Positions 1 to 7,458 are shown, numbered from the stretch's first letter. The stretch is DNA of 43,708 bases from JAIBBG01 sp043748015 (GCA_043748015.1 JAYTOA010000021.1:1-43708), one strand, 5' to 3'. Program-made: numbers and translations. Notes: generated from the letters alone by a model not told the origin.

Positions 1-98
1 ACATCAATATCACCCCCGAGAAATGTTCAAATTACACAGTTAACTTTAGGTGGTCAATTTGAGCCGGAATCAGGTGGTCAACTTTGCCGGAATATCCA
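1..98. mobile_element. Right end of an IS21-like element (partial, runs off the window)
   Basis: No coding sequence is visible here. The stretch holds two imperfect tandem copies of a roughly 23-base unit of the form AGGTGGTCAA...GCCGGAAT, the second ending in ATATCCA at 98. Tandem terminal repeats of this type are characteristic of IS21-family ends, and this GGTGGTCAA/GCCGGAAT form is one I associate with Bacteroidota IS21 copies. The istA/istB genes and the other end would lie left of position 1. Immediately after 98 an open frame homologous to the propeller-like protein at 3277-4515 begins without its signal peptide, so the element appears to have removed the 5' end of that gene. The target duplication cannot be checked because the other end is missing. 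Confidence 0.6.
48..94 (+). repeat. Two tandem imperfect terminal repeats (IS21-type)
   Basis: The copies are at about 48-70 and 72-94. Each begins AGGTGGTCAA and ends GCCGGAAT; the second is shortened by a couple of bases in the middle. They are probably transposase-binding sites at the element end. Confidence 0.6.
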
Positions 99-598
99 AG
101 CTAGCATTAATGAAACGACGAATCTAAATGAATCGGTATTTGCCGTTGCGCCCGACGAATCCATTATGATTTACACTCATCACAATTCAAGAAAGCATGA
201 ATTGCATTTCTGGAGAATATCCTATTTGAAAAACAAGCAGACAAAAGTCAATGTTATTTTAAAATATCCCAAAACCCTTCAACCTAATATTAGGGCAGAA
301 GTTGAAGGGTTTTGCTTCTCAAATGGCGAGCTTTACATTCTCTTACATGACAAATTGCTCGTTTTTGACATGGGCCTTAGATTCATGCATTCATTTCCCA
401 TAGTTCCCAAATGGAATAAAATTCATGCACTATCCAACGGCAATTTTTTATTGAGTTATTATTATCAATTTTCCAACACTTTGACGAAGACAAAACATGC
501 CTTAGCAATTATAACTAAAGAAGGAAAAATAATAAGGGAAATTTTCCCGAATCCTGATATGATTGGCTTGACATATTGGGAACACACCAGACTGGTTG
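99..598 (+). pseudogene. 5' fragment of a disrupted secreted propeller-like protein gene
   Basis: The frame is open from the IS21-like end at 98 to the IS3-family insertion at 599, with no start codon until the internal ATG at 166. The translation matches residues from about 55 to 215 of the intact paralogue at 3277-4515. The clearest alignment is at the end of the fragment, where GLTYWEHTRLV corresponds to QLSVFKPNELV. The signal peptide and first strands are missing, so the gene is broken at both this 5' edge and at 598. Joining this fragment to the downstream one through a single GTTG copy restores the frame exactly (RLV-ATNGSYIVRAS against ELV-CNNANFVLTAS). No catalytic motif is visible. 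Function before disruption is unknown; a beta-propeller fold is inferred from repeated strand-rich segments. Confidence 0.75.
595..598. repeat. Target site duplication GTTG, left copy
   Basis: GTTG directly precedes the IS3-family left end at 599 and is repeated directly after the right end at 2156-2159. A 4-bp duplication fits the 3-5 bp usual for the IS3 family. Removing the element and one GTTG restores an uninterrupted reading frame. Confidence 0.85.
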
Positions 599-626
599 TG
601 AATTAGCCCCTTAATTAACCGGACAA
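599..626 (+). repeat. IS3-family left inverted repeat
   Basis: The arm starts TGAATTAGCCCC and ends CCGGACAA. Against the reverse complement of 2129-2155 it matches in most positions with one single-base gap, best at the inner CGGACAA and in the central CCCC. Confidence 0.8.
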
Positions 627-650
627 GACTAGCAATAAATTTGTAGAGTC

Positions 651-980
651 ATGTCAACAGAAAGAAAACCAAAAGTTCACAGAACGAAAGAGGAAAAGCT
701 TTTGATCCTGAAAGAGGGATCAACCAAAGGAGTTGCGGTTACCTGCCGCAAGTATGGCATTTACGAAGCCAGTTATTATCAATGGAAGAACAAGTTCAAT
801 GAGATGGGCGATGCCGGTCTGCAGCATGGGATGACAAAGGAACATCTCAAAGAAATCAAACGGCTGCAGAAGGAAAATCAACAATTGAAGGATTTATTGA
901 TTAAAGAGCAATTGGAATCTCAATTGAAGGGAGAGCTTTTGAAAAAAAAGTATGCACGGGAGAACGCAAAGAAATCGTAA
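651..980 (+). CDS. IS3-family transposase OrfA (HTH protein)
   Basis: This 109-residue protein binds the element ends and supplies the N-terminal part of the OrfAB transposase. Residues 10-50 form the helix-turn-helix seen in IS3 OrfA proteins (RTKEEKLLILKEG..., then CRKYGIYEASYYQWKNKF). Residues 62-105 are rich in Lys, Glu and Leu and look like the coiled-coil or leucine-zipper segment. The ATG at 651 lies 25 bases inside the left inverted repeat, which is normal. The frame ends at 980, after the slippery run at 942-950 from which ribosomes can shift into orfB. Confidence 0.9.
   Translation: MSTERKPKVHRTKEEKLLILKEGSTKGVAVTCRKYGIYEASYYQWKNKFNEMGDAGLQHGMTKEHLKEIKRLQKENQQLKDLLIKEQLESQLKGELLKKKYARENAKKS
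942..950 (+). promoter_or_regulatory. Programmed -1 frameshift site (A8G)
   Basis: In the orfA frame the codons are AAA AAA AAG, which contains the heptamer A AAA AAG at 944-950, a classic -1 slippery site of IS3 elements. A -1 shift leads straight into the orfB frame, which is open from 905 and reads GERKEIVTRFVSKGLSRDKC upstream of the ATG at 1034. That sequence resembles the normal start of an IS3 OrfB domain. Confidence 0.7.
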
Positions 981-1033
981 CTCGATTTGTTTCAAAAGGA
1001 CTGTCAAGAGATAAGTGTCTTGAACTGGCTCAA

Positions 1034-2116
1034 ATGACAAAGCATCAATATTACCATATTCCAGTGAACTCCGGAAAGCGCGGAAAGCCTTTGAGTACCC
1101 ATACGTGGCGTTTGATGAAAGATATTTGGCAAACAGTACCAAATGCAATCCTTGAAGCAGAAATGCATTCCATAGATCTAAACCCTGATTTGAAATGTGG
1201 CGCAGTGCGGATGACTGATCATCTTCAGCTCAAAGGTTATAAAGTGAATCATAAAAAGGTTGCAGCCATAATGAAACGTCTGGGTATCACAGGTAAGAAC
1301 AAGAGCAAGTCAGCGAAGCGTGATAAAAAATATGTTCAATATCGAATTCTCAATCCCACAGAACCACTGACACACTTGCAGATGGATATTAAATCTCATT
1401 GGCTTGTCAAGGAGCGTTGCCAGGCATTTACCCTATCTGTTATTGATACTTTTACAAGGGAAGTACTAGGCAGATACACGGGCTATTCTGTTCGTGCAAT
1501 AGAAGTAAAGAACTTGTGGGAGAAAATAATCGAAGAGCATCTTGAACCGGCCGGCAGAGCTTGGTCTGAAATCGCACTGGTGGTGATCACGGATAATGGA
1601 CCACAATTTATCGCTGAGCTTCTTAAGGAGTTCTTCGGAAAAAATGGTATTGAGCAGCAGTTCACCCATCCATACACTCCTGAAGAGAATGGATACATCG
1701 AGAGTTTTCATGCCAGCATGAGCGCTGCAGTTGACAGAGAGCATTTTAATCTTGAAGAGCTAAAAAACAGATTAGACGTGTTCTTTTTGAATTACAACAA
1801 TCATCGAACACATACTTCCACTAAAGGCTTGCCTCCGATCATGTTCCGCAGGGCATGGGAAAATGATTTAGTAATAACATGTTTTGAACCGAAGAAAAAA
1901 GTGAAAATCAAATTGCGTCATCCCTTGTATGAGATACCCGGAATACTGAGCCGGAGGGAGCTTCTTGCAAAAGAAAAACGCGCGAAGCGCAGCCAATTAA
2001 AAAGAAAAAGCGGAGAAATAACTTCCTCCGCTTACAACGTTAGGACGCCCGTAAACACGTCGCCGTCGGTCGCATCTTGCGTTGCAAATGAAGTAACAGA
2101 AATTGAATTAATTTAG
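1034..2116 (+). CDS. IS3-family transposase OrfB (DDE catalytic part)
   Basis: This is the catalytic half of the transposase, cutting and joining the element ends. Counting from the ATG at 1034 (360 residues), the acidic triad is D118 (LQMDIK), D187 (ITDNGPQF) and E223 (NGYIESFHA). The 35-residue spacing between the last two is the D35E signature of the IS3 family rve integrase core. The frame is open upstream to 905, and homologous-looking residues begin near 950, so the natural product is probably OrfAB (from 651) made by -1 frameshifting rather than an independent protein from 1034. No stop or gap breaks the domain. Confidence 0.9.
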   Translation: MTKHQYYHIPVNSGKRGKPLSTHTWRLMKDIWQTVPNAILEAEMHSIDLNPDLKCGAVRMTDHLQLKGYKVNHKKVAAIMKRLGITGKNKSKSAKRDKKYVQYRILNPTEPLTHLQMDIKSHWLVKERCQAFTLSVIDTFTREVLGRYTGYSVRAIEVKNLWEKIIEEHLEPAGRAWSEIALVVITDNGPQFIAELLKEFFGKNGIEQQFTHPYTPEENGYIESFHASMSAAVDREHFNLEELKNRLDVFFLNYNNHRTHTSTKGLPPIMFRRAWENDLVITCFEPKKKVKIKLRHPLYEIPGILSRRELLAKEKRAKRSQLKRKSGEITSSAYNVRTPVNTSPSVASCVANEVTEIELI

Positions 2117-2128
2117 CCCAACGTGAAA

Positions 2129-2155
2129 TTGTCCGATCAATAGGGGGTCAAGCCA
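2129..2155 (-). repeat. IS3-family right inverted repeat
   Basis: Read on the minus strand, the arm starts TGGCTTGACCCCC and ends CGGACAA, matching the left end at 599-626 with one gap. It ends CA at 2155 on the plus strand, directly before the second GTTG. Confidence 0.8.
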
Positions 2156-2159
2156 GTTG
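2156..2159. repeat. Target site duplication GTTG, right copy
   Basis: This is the second copy of the 4-base target at 595-598. Reading continues from here in the frame of the broken propeller-like gene (GTT GCA ACG AAT GGA). Confidence 0.85.
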
Positions 2160-2722
2160 CAACGAATGGAAGTTACATAGTAAGAGCGTCAATTAGCGAA
2201 CCAGCTATTTTCTTGTTTGATGAAAATTTAGAACGGATTGATTCGCTCAGCCTCAAGATACCTTATTGGCATAATGAGAAAAATCAGAATGTAGATATTT
2301 CCAACATTGCAGCATATATGTATGCCGGAGGTTGTAAAAATCATGATGTACAATTCATCAATGACAGCCTACTCATCCTAAGTTACTATCATTCGAATAG
2401 TTGCGGTGGCGAAATAATCATCTCAATTTCTGATAAAAAACTCCATCAACAAGAGTCTAAAATCACCGACCGATTGATGTATTGGGATTCACCTCAACAG
2501 GTAGACAATGACTACCACCTTACACTGAATGATATTAGTTGGTTTGGCCAAACCGCCAATGGTATAATTCACAAAAATAGCTTATACCATCTTCATCCGG
2601 GGGAAGTAATTTCTCCGGTTGGTCTCAATCAGTGCGATCTTTCGCGTCAAAGGAATACCCCAAATACTTCTGGAAAAATATCTTATTACTTCGTAGTAAG
2701 TGAATTCAAAAATCGCGAATGA
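2160..2722 (+). pseudogene. 3' fragment of the disrupted secreted propeller-like gene
   Basis: This is the C-terminal part of the gene split by the IS at 599-2155. The frame is open from the right target duplication to the TGA at 2720-2722. It aligns with the intact paralogue: NGSYIVRASISEPAIF against NANFVLTASISRPVIY, LERIDSL against LEKVDSL, and VQFINDSLL against IKLINDSTL. An internal ATG at 2213 could start a truncated product but would lack most of the fold. The stop overlaps the ATG of the thioredoxin-like gene at 2719 (ATGA), the same junction as in the intact cassette. Loss of translation through the insertion may therefore reduce expression of that downstream gene. Confidence 0.75.
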
Positions 2723-3240
2723 GACGAAAAATCGCAACTTTGTTGGCTTTGTTATTTTGTGTTGTTGCAAAATCACAAATGGTTGATCAACCAATTAACA
2801 CAGAGATTGCTTTTTATGACTTGAACAATGAAATCGTATCTCTCTCTAACAATGCTGTAATCATAGTATCCTCAAGGCTTAACTGCAAGGGCTGTTATAA
2901 TTACATTAAGGCCGTCAAAAGACGTTGTAAGCGAAAGACACAATGGTACTGCCTATTTGACTATTCTAATGTAGAGATTTCACAAAGATCTGCGGTTTTG
3001 GCATCTGTTGAATCCTATATTAGAATCCCGAATGTGGAATATTTATTTATTGGTGGATCGAGTTTGAAAACATGTAGAGAATCGATGAATCTTTGCCTAT
3101 CGGACTATACACCACACCTCATACTTATTAAAAACAACAATAATTCAACCTCCATATGTCACGAAGAATTATTTTCGGACGACAGTAGCGTTTCAGAAGT
3201 TTCCAAAAAGATCAATTCTTTCTTTAGAATCATTAAATAA
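2719..3240 (+). CDS. Exported thioredoxin-like protein with NCKGC motif (cassette copy 1)
   Basis: This 173-residue protein has a signal peptide (residues 1-20, hydrophobic core ATLLALLFCVVA). The motif NCKGC (C56, C59) follows a short hydrophobic strand, the position of the redox CxxC in thioredoxin folds. A Thr-Pro before a hydrophobic strand (TPHLILI) fits the cis-Pro loop. Further cysteines occur in KTCRESMNLCL. It is a diverged paralogue of 4512-5009 with the same length, order of motifs and position after a propeller-like gene. The overall fold is inferred, as similarity to TlpA or peroxiredoxins outside the motif is weak. Its substrate is unknown; it should act in the periplasm or on the outer surface. 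Because its upstream partner is broken by an IS, it may be poorly expressed. Confidence 0.7.
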   Translation: MRRKIATLLALLFCVVAKSQMVDQPINTEIAFYDLNNEIVSLSNNAVIIVSSRLNCKGCYNYIKAVKRRCKRKTQWYCLFDYSNVEISQRSAVLASVESYIRIPNVEYLFIGGSSLKTCRESMNLCLSDYTPHLILIKNNNNSTSICHEELFSDDSSVSEVSKKINSFFRIIK

Positions 3241-3276
3241 AACGGATTCACCAAGTCTCTTTCTTGCTAGGAATAT

Positions 3277-4515
3277 ATGACACCAAATAAAATTTACACC
3301 TTGCGTATTTCAATTTTAACAACAAGACATGGGTTCCACGTCTTGTTGTTTTTTAGCTTGTTATTTTCGGAAGCTATTTGTCAGACAGATTCATTTTTCA
3401 ACCTTCAAAACAGTTATTCGCATGAATTGGATGCAAGCATGATCAACCACAAGAATTGGGGTGCAATTTCTTGTTATGATTCCGCACAGAACAAGCTTTA
3501 CATCCCTCTGACCATTGAATCCAAAACAAATAGAATGAGCATTCTTGAACTTGACATTCGAACTTCACAATTTAATATCACGGAATTCAAAATCCCCAAG
3601 AAAATCCGGTATGACAAACGATGCTCTATATCTGGGATAAGAAAATTCAAAGATGAATTCTACGTCAAAATTTGCGATGACATTCTTCATTTTAATCACA
3701 AAGGCCAATTTGTTGATCGCAAGACGTATGACGAGATATGGAATTACTCTAACTTCTTTAGCAATGGTCAGCGATTGTTGGCATTTTACTATGACTATCA
3801 TCCAAAGACAAGTCGTAAAAAATTCGGAATGCTCGTGGACAAAATGGATGGCACAGAACCCATCACCGTTTATCCTCCAAGTGATTTTTATCAATTGTCA
3901 GTTTTTAAACCAAACGAGCTCGTGTGCAACAACGCAAATTTCGTTTTGACTGCCAGCATTTCACGGCCGGTTATTTACAGTTACAATCAACAATTGGAAA
4001 AAGTTGATTCACTCATCATACCTGTTGAACATTGGGTTGATCCGGCTTCACTGCTTACTGATTCTATATATGCCGCACTTTGGAAAAAAGGATCGTTTAA
4101 TTTTGGAGCAAAAGCACTTATTGATACTTGTAGCAAATCACTTGGCATCAAATTGATCAACGATTCGACATTGAGCTACACCTCGTGCAATACCATGAGC
4201 AGGGTTTCAGAATCTATTGTTCATATTGACATTGATGGACATTTTACCTTTCAACGCATGAGAGAAACTAACGCTATGGATATCATGAAAAAAAACCACG
4301 AACATCCCGAGTTGAAAATTGATAAGCAGGATGTGGAATTCATGATGCAAACAGTGTCATCGGTTTGTGAAAATGGCCATCAATTTTACATCACCCTTGG
4401 ACCTGAACTAAGACTTGACGAGGGAACCTTTGATGACTATAAAAAAAGTCAGGCATCCCCACCGAAAAAAGGAAAAACAAATTTTCATGTGTATCACTTT
4501 CTTTATGAACCATGA
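3277..4515 (+). CDS. Secreted propeller-like protein of unknown function (intact copy)
   Basis: This 412-residue protein has a long N-terminus and a hydrophobic stretch (about residues 22-32) ending in AICQ, which fits an export signal cleaved near residue 36. The rest is strand-rich with repeats of the type FYVKICDDILHFNHKGQFV and FVLTASISRPVIYSYNQQLEKVDSL, typical of the six-bladed propeller-like proteins that Bacteroidota export. No enzyme motif is visible. It is the intact paralogue of the IS-split gene at 99-2722. The ATG at 3277 is the only good start, but a terminator-like hairpin (3318-3354) lies inside the signal-peptide codons. The stop overlaps the next ATG (ATGA at 4512-4515), so it is probably translationally coupled to the NCMGC protein. 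Confidence 0.65.
   Translation: MTPNKIYTLRISILTTRHGFHVLLFFSLLFSEAICQTDSFFNLQNSYSHELDASMINHKNWGAISCYDSAQNKLYIPLTIESKTNRMSILELDIRTSQFNITEFKIPKKIRYDKRCSISGIRKFKDEFYVKICDDILHFNHKGQFVDRKTYDEIWNYSNFFSNGQRLLAFYYDYHPKTSRKKFGMLVDKMDGTEPITVYPPSDFYQLSVFKPNELVCNNANFVLTASISRPVIYSYNQQLEKVDSLIIPVEHWVDPASLLTDSIYAALWKKGSFNFGAKALIDTCSKSLGIKLINDSTLSYTSCNTMSRVSESIVHIDIDGHFTFQRMRETNAMDIMKKNHEHPELKIDKQDVEFMMQTVSSVCENGHQFYITLGPELRLDEGTFDDYKKSQASPPKKGKTNFHVYHFLYEP
3318..3354 (+). terminator. Terminator-like hairpin inside the 5' end of the propeller-like gene
   Basis: An 11-base arm (3318-3328, AACAACAAGAC) is perfectly complementary to 3340-3350 (GTCTTGTTGTT), with an 11-base loop that can add a TGG/CCA pair, and is followed by TTTT. 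This is the shape of an intrinsic terminator. It could end the transcript of the upstream cassette, or attenuate the gene starting at 3277, in whose signal-peptide codons it sits. Confidence 0.5.
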
Positions 4516-5009
4516 AACATTTTTTGTTGCTGATTATTTGCTCTCTGGCTTCCCATTTCACGAAATCTCAATCCTATCAATTGGTAACCGCGGATGGAAA
4601 GTCAACGGAGATCAGTGATCGATCTCTAGTGATCTTGGTGAATAACATGAATTGTATGGGGTGTTTTGAAGACCTGAGTACCATTTGTAAAAAACTAAAA
4701 TCAACTGTGCCGGAATTTTATGTGCTGTTTGACACAAAATTCATTCAGCCTTATGAGCGCTACCAAAAAATCTCAGAAGTGGAGAAAAATTTACATTTCA
4801 AAAATGTGAAATTCCTTTTCTTGGAACTCAACTCATCTGTTGGATATGGCGAATTCAATTGTCCTCAATGCGATATGATGCGATCACCCAATCTTGTCTT
4901 GCGGATCAATGGTCAGAATCTCTGTCAATGCAACAGCTATCTGTTCAATGAAGAGGCGAACGTTTCTCAGATTGTCAAGGAAATAAAGTTGCAATTCCAG
5001 AGCAAATAG
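4512..5009 (+). CDS. Exported thioredoxin-like protein with NCMGC motif (cassette copy 2)
   Basis: This 165-residue protein has a signal peptide (residues 1-18) and NCMGC (C48, C51) after a hydrophobic strand, at the place of a thioredoxin active site. A Ser-Pro before NLVLR may be the cis-Pro. Two more cysteine pairs, C117/C120 (NCPQC) and C138/C140 (CQC), could form disulfides or bind metal. It is a paralogue of 2719-3240. It begins inside the stop codon of the propeller-like gene (ATGA), so the pair is probably made together. It could be a thiol-disulfide or electron-transfer partner for an exported protein, but its substrate cannot be read from the sequence. Confidence 0.7.
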   Translation: MKHFLLLIICSLASHFTKSQSYQLVTADGKSTEISDRSLVILVNNMNCMGCFEDLSTICKKLKSTVPEFYVLFDTKFIQPYERYQKISEVEKNLHFKNVKFLFLELNSSVGYGEFNCPQCDMMRSPNLVLRINGQNLCQCNSYLFNEEANVSQIVKEIKLQFQSK

Positions 5010-5026
5010 CCTCTTAGAAAGAATAG

Positions 5027-5575
5027 CTAATTCAACGTAAAATTCACTTCGCCTTGTTTCATCAATCGATAATGATGCGCAAGTCTTGCGAGCATATTGC
5101 TGAATGTCGACATCGCCTCTGTCGTTTCATCTGAGATAGGTTCTTTCTTCAAACGCAGTACCAACATGCCGTAGAGTGCTGTCAGACAGACTTCAATTTC
5201 ATTGGTGATTTTTCCATCCGTGCGCCCAATGTATTCCTGTATATTCGATTGCGCCTTGCGGTGAAGATCGATGTAAGTTTTATCCTTCACCAGATTGAGC
5301 ATCGTGTTGTGCAAGTAGTTCAATTCAAAAATCAATTCATGCACTTCGCTGATGTGACCTCGCATTTCCACTCCTTCTTTCTTCATCTCGGACATCAGTT
5401 TACTGAACCATTCCGCTTCTTCCTTGAACGCATTCTCATCCGGTGTAAACGAGCGAATGAATTCCTCCAATGCAACAGTATCGAAATCCACTGCGCGTAC
5501 GAGGTCTTCCATTTGCCAAAGGAAAATGATGTACTCCGCTATATTCTGCTTTAATTTTTGCTCTGCAAGATTCAT
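5027..5575 (-). CDS. DUF4924-like conserved protein
   Basis: This 182-residue soluble protein has no signal peptide and is predicted to be almost wholly helical. Its opening (EQKLKQNIAEYIIFLWQMEDLVRA) and its end (MLARLAHHYRLMKQGEVNF) resemble the Bacteroidota-restricted DUF4924 family, which has no known function. The start overlaps the stop of the OmpH-like gene (ATGA, 5572-5575), so it is the last gene of a three-gene operon with the chaperone. It is probably cytoplasmic. Confidence 0.65.
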   Translation of the reverse strand: MNLAEQKLKQNIAEYIIFLWQMEDLVRAVDFDTVALEEFIRSFTPDENAFKEEAEWFSKLMSEMKKEGVEMRGHISEVHELIFELNYLHNTMLNLVKDKTYIDLHRKAQSNIQEYIGRTDGKITNEIEVCLTALYGMLVLRLKKEPISDETTEAMSTFSNMLARLAHHYRLMKQGEVNFTLN

Positions 5576-6207
5576 TTCTTTTCTTTTTCTGCACGGTATT
5601 CCGCGTTGAGTCCGGCGATTACTTCGTCGGTTACGTCGTATGCACTGTTGCCATAAAGTATAACTCTAAACTCACTTTGCTTATTGATCACATAATCAAT
5701 ACCGCGTTGTTTTGAATAAGCCTCCAGGTATTTATTGACGCGTGACATCAGCTCCTCATGCATTTCCTCCTCTTTCCTTTTCAATACGCCAACTTCTCTT
5801 TCCTGGATGCCATCCATTTCAGCTTGCAGCTTCTCCATTTCTTGCTGCAATGCCATCGCCTCTGATTCGGGCATGTTGGGATGCTCTTGGGCATATCTCA
5901 TGTTGCTATCAAACCTCTGCTGTCGCGATCCAAAAGCTTCCTTCACGCGCAACTCTGCAGCATTCATTTTCTGCTCAAGATCCTTTCCCTTTTCTGTGAT
6001 AAACTCATACTTCTGGTTCAGAGAATCTCCGTTGATAAATGCCACAACGGTAGACTTCACTCCTTCCTCACCACTGAAAGCCTCGGCAACTTTTATATCT
6101 TCAGGAACGGATGCAATCGCATTATCATTCGAAGATGTTTTGTAAAGAAGATAACCTACAGCAATTGCAAGTAATACACTCAACGACATTGAAATTTTTG
6201 CCAGCAT
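5572..6207 (-). CDS. OmpH/Skp-family periplasmic chaperone-like protein
   Basis: This 211-residue protein has an N-terminal hydrophobic segment (residues 6-23) that acts as a signal or anchor. A conserved strand (VVAFINGDSLNQKYEFI, about 54-70) is followed by a long charged helical arm (about 72-165, rich in Glu, Lys, Gln and Met), and then the closing strand segment GIDYVINKQSEFRVILYGNSAYDVTDEVI. This is the Skp/OmpH layout: a trimeric body with tentacles that hold unfolded outer-membrane proteins. Bacteroidota usually carry several OmpH paralogues. It sits between an 82-residue unknown protein and the DUF4924-like gene, with a 3-base gap and a 4-base overlap. Confidence 0.85.
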   Translation of the reverse strand: MLAKISMSLSVLLAIAVGYLLYKTSSNDNAIASVPEDIKVAEAFSGEEGVKSTVVAFINGDSLNQKYEFITEKGKDLEQKMNAAELRVKEAFGSRQQRFDSNMRYAQEHPNMPESEAMALQQEMEKLQAEMDGIQEREVGVLKRKEEEMHEELMSRVNKYLEAYSKQRGIDYVINKQSEFRVILYGNSAYDVTDEVIAGLNAEYRAEKEKK

Positions 6208-6210
6208 AAA

Positions 6211-6459
6211 TTATTTATTGGATAGAGATTGATAAGCCACATGAAAATCAGCATGCATCTGAGAAAATCTGCTCATGGTTCCGTCGATCAATTCAGGGGT
6301 ACAAAGCGCCTTCACATCATCAGGACCACTCACTCCGTCGTGACTGATCTTGTATGTCTGTTTGTACTGCCCGGCTTCCATTTCTATAATGTACTTGTCG
6401 TTATAAGAGAAGATGGAAATCTTCATCTGGGGATGCGGAACTTGTGCGATAATTCTCAT
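6211..6459 (-). CDS. Small conserved hypothetical protein
   Basis: This 82-residue protein has no signal peptide or membrane segment. It alternates short strands (MKISIFSYNDKYIIEMEAGQYKQTYKIS) with a helical C-terminus. I do not recognise a family. It is the first gene of the OmpH/DUF4924 operon, 3 bases from the next start, and is divergent from the DUF1853-like gene. Coding is supported by the tight operon spacing and by a clean ATG, not by homology. Confidence 0.6.
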   Translation of the reverse strand: MRIIAQVPHPQMKISIFSYNDKYIIEMEAGQYKQTYKISHDGVSGPDDVKALCTPELIDGTMSRFSQMHADFHVAYQSLSNK

Positions 6460-6501
6460 TTCGAGTGCAAAAATAACGACACATCAAAATATGATGGTGA
6501 A

Positions 6502-7458
6502 ATGAACATCAACAGTTGTTGGTATTTTACATTCGCAGCAATGTTAGTGCGTGATCTTCCGATTTACAAACATCATCAGGTGTCAAGCCTCGCATGGGCC
6601 ATTGCGTCTGCGCCATTAATGGCCAACCGAACAGGAAATTTACATTTGCTTGAAGAAGATTGGTGCGATGATCAATTCTCAAAACATGCTCAGTGGTTAA
6701 TGCGTCTTGATCTCGATCCATCTCCATTGATAAGTTGGCTCGAACAGGACAATCAAAAACTTTTGGGTAAACGTTTTGAATCCATGCTCGCATTCTGGTT
6801 TGAAAACAGTCCCTTTTTTGAATGCCTGATTCGCAATCACACATTCGTAAAAAACAAAAACACAACAGGAGAAATTGATTTCATCATCAGAGATAAATTC
6901 AGTGATGAAATTTTTCATCTGGAAGTAGCATGCAAGTACTACATTGGAGTGAATCATTCCAAACAATGGAAGAACTGGATTGGTCCAAACGGACATGATA
7001 GTTTGCTCTTGAAAATGGAAAAACTAAAACAGCAGGTGGCTATTTTATTGGGTGATGCGGGAAAAGATTTATTACGCGAACTACATCTCAAATCAATTCC
7101 GTCGCGTGTCCTTCTAAAAGGTTTCTTCTTTCATCCTTTTCATGAAGTGCACAATGCGGTTTCACCACATAACGCACATGCGCACTATAATCCCGGATGG
7201 TATGTGCGTTTGAGCGAGCTAGAAAATTTCGCGGATTCAACGTCACAATGGTTGATACTTCCAAAAACATATTGGACTTGTTTGTATCACTTTCCGCTTG
7301 AAGAGAATCAGGTTTTGAGTGGCACCGAAATGTTTGCCAAGGCGAACGAACTCATTCAACTTAAAAGAAAGTCGCTCATGCTTCTACAGGTTCACACTGA
7401 AGAAAACATGGTGCATGAAATTTCTCGCGGTTTTGTGGTTGCTGATAAAAATTTTTAA
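6502..7458 (+). CDS. DUF1853-like protein
   Basis: The 318 residues resemble DUF1853. The recognisable parts are an N-terminal LPIYKHHQVSSLAWAIASAPLM, then LGKRFESMLAFWFENSP, a GEIDFIIRD strand and FHLEVACKYYIGV. The acidic and lysine residues in GEIDFIIRD and LEVACKYY resemble the E/D...D...ExK layout of PD-(D/E)xK nuclease folds, but that is only an inference and no activity is known for this family. The frame is open further upstream, but only from a TTG inside the opposite-strand gene. ATG 6502 is preferred, with ATG 6541 as an alternative. It is divergent from the OmpH operon. Confidence 0.75.
   Translation: MNINSCWYFTFAAMLVRDLPIYKHHQVSSLAWAIASAPLMANRTGNLHLLEEDWCDDQFSKHAQWLMRLDLDPSPLISWLEQDNQKLLGKRFESMLAFWFENSPFFECLIRNHTFVKNKNTTGEIDFIIRDKFSDEIFHLEVACKYYIGVNHSKQWKNWIGPNGHDSLLLKMEKLKQQVAILLGDAGKDLLRELHLKSIPSRVLLKGFFFHPFHEVHNAVSPHNAHAHYNPGWYVRLSELENFADSTSQWLILPKTYWTCLYHFPLEENQVLSGTEMFAKANELIQLKRKSLMLLQVHTEENMVHEISRGFVVADKNF

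Larger units (their letters stand above)
599..2155 (+). mobile_element. Complete IS3-family insertion sequence, 1557 bp
   Basis: The element is bounded by imperfect inverted repeats of about 27-28 bp (599-626 and 2129-2155) that begin TG and end CA, and by a GTTG target duplication. It carries orfA (HTH protein) and orfB (DDE integrase domain) in overlapping frames, with an A8G slippery stretch at 942-950 for -1 frameshifting, the usual IS3-family layout. Both frames and both ends look intact, so it could still be active. It interrupts the propeller-like gene in the same orientation as that gene. I do not assign a subgroup. Confidence 0.9.

Noticed and set aside
6229..6501. Long N-terminal extension of the DUF1853-like gene
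   Set aside because: It begins with TTG, is antisense to the small gene at 6211-6459 and has no similarity to the family start.
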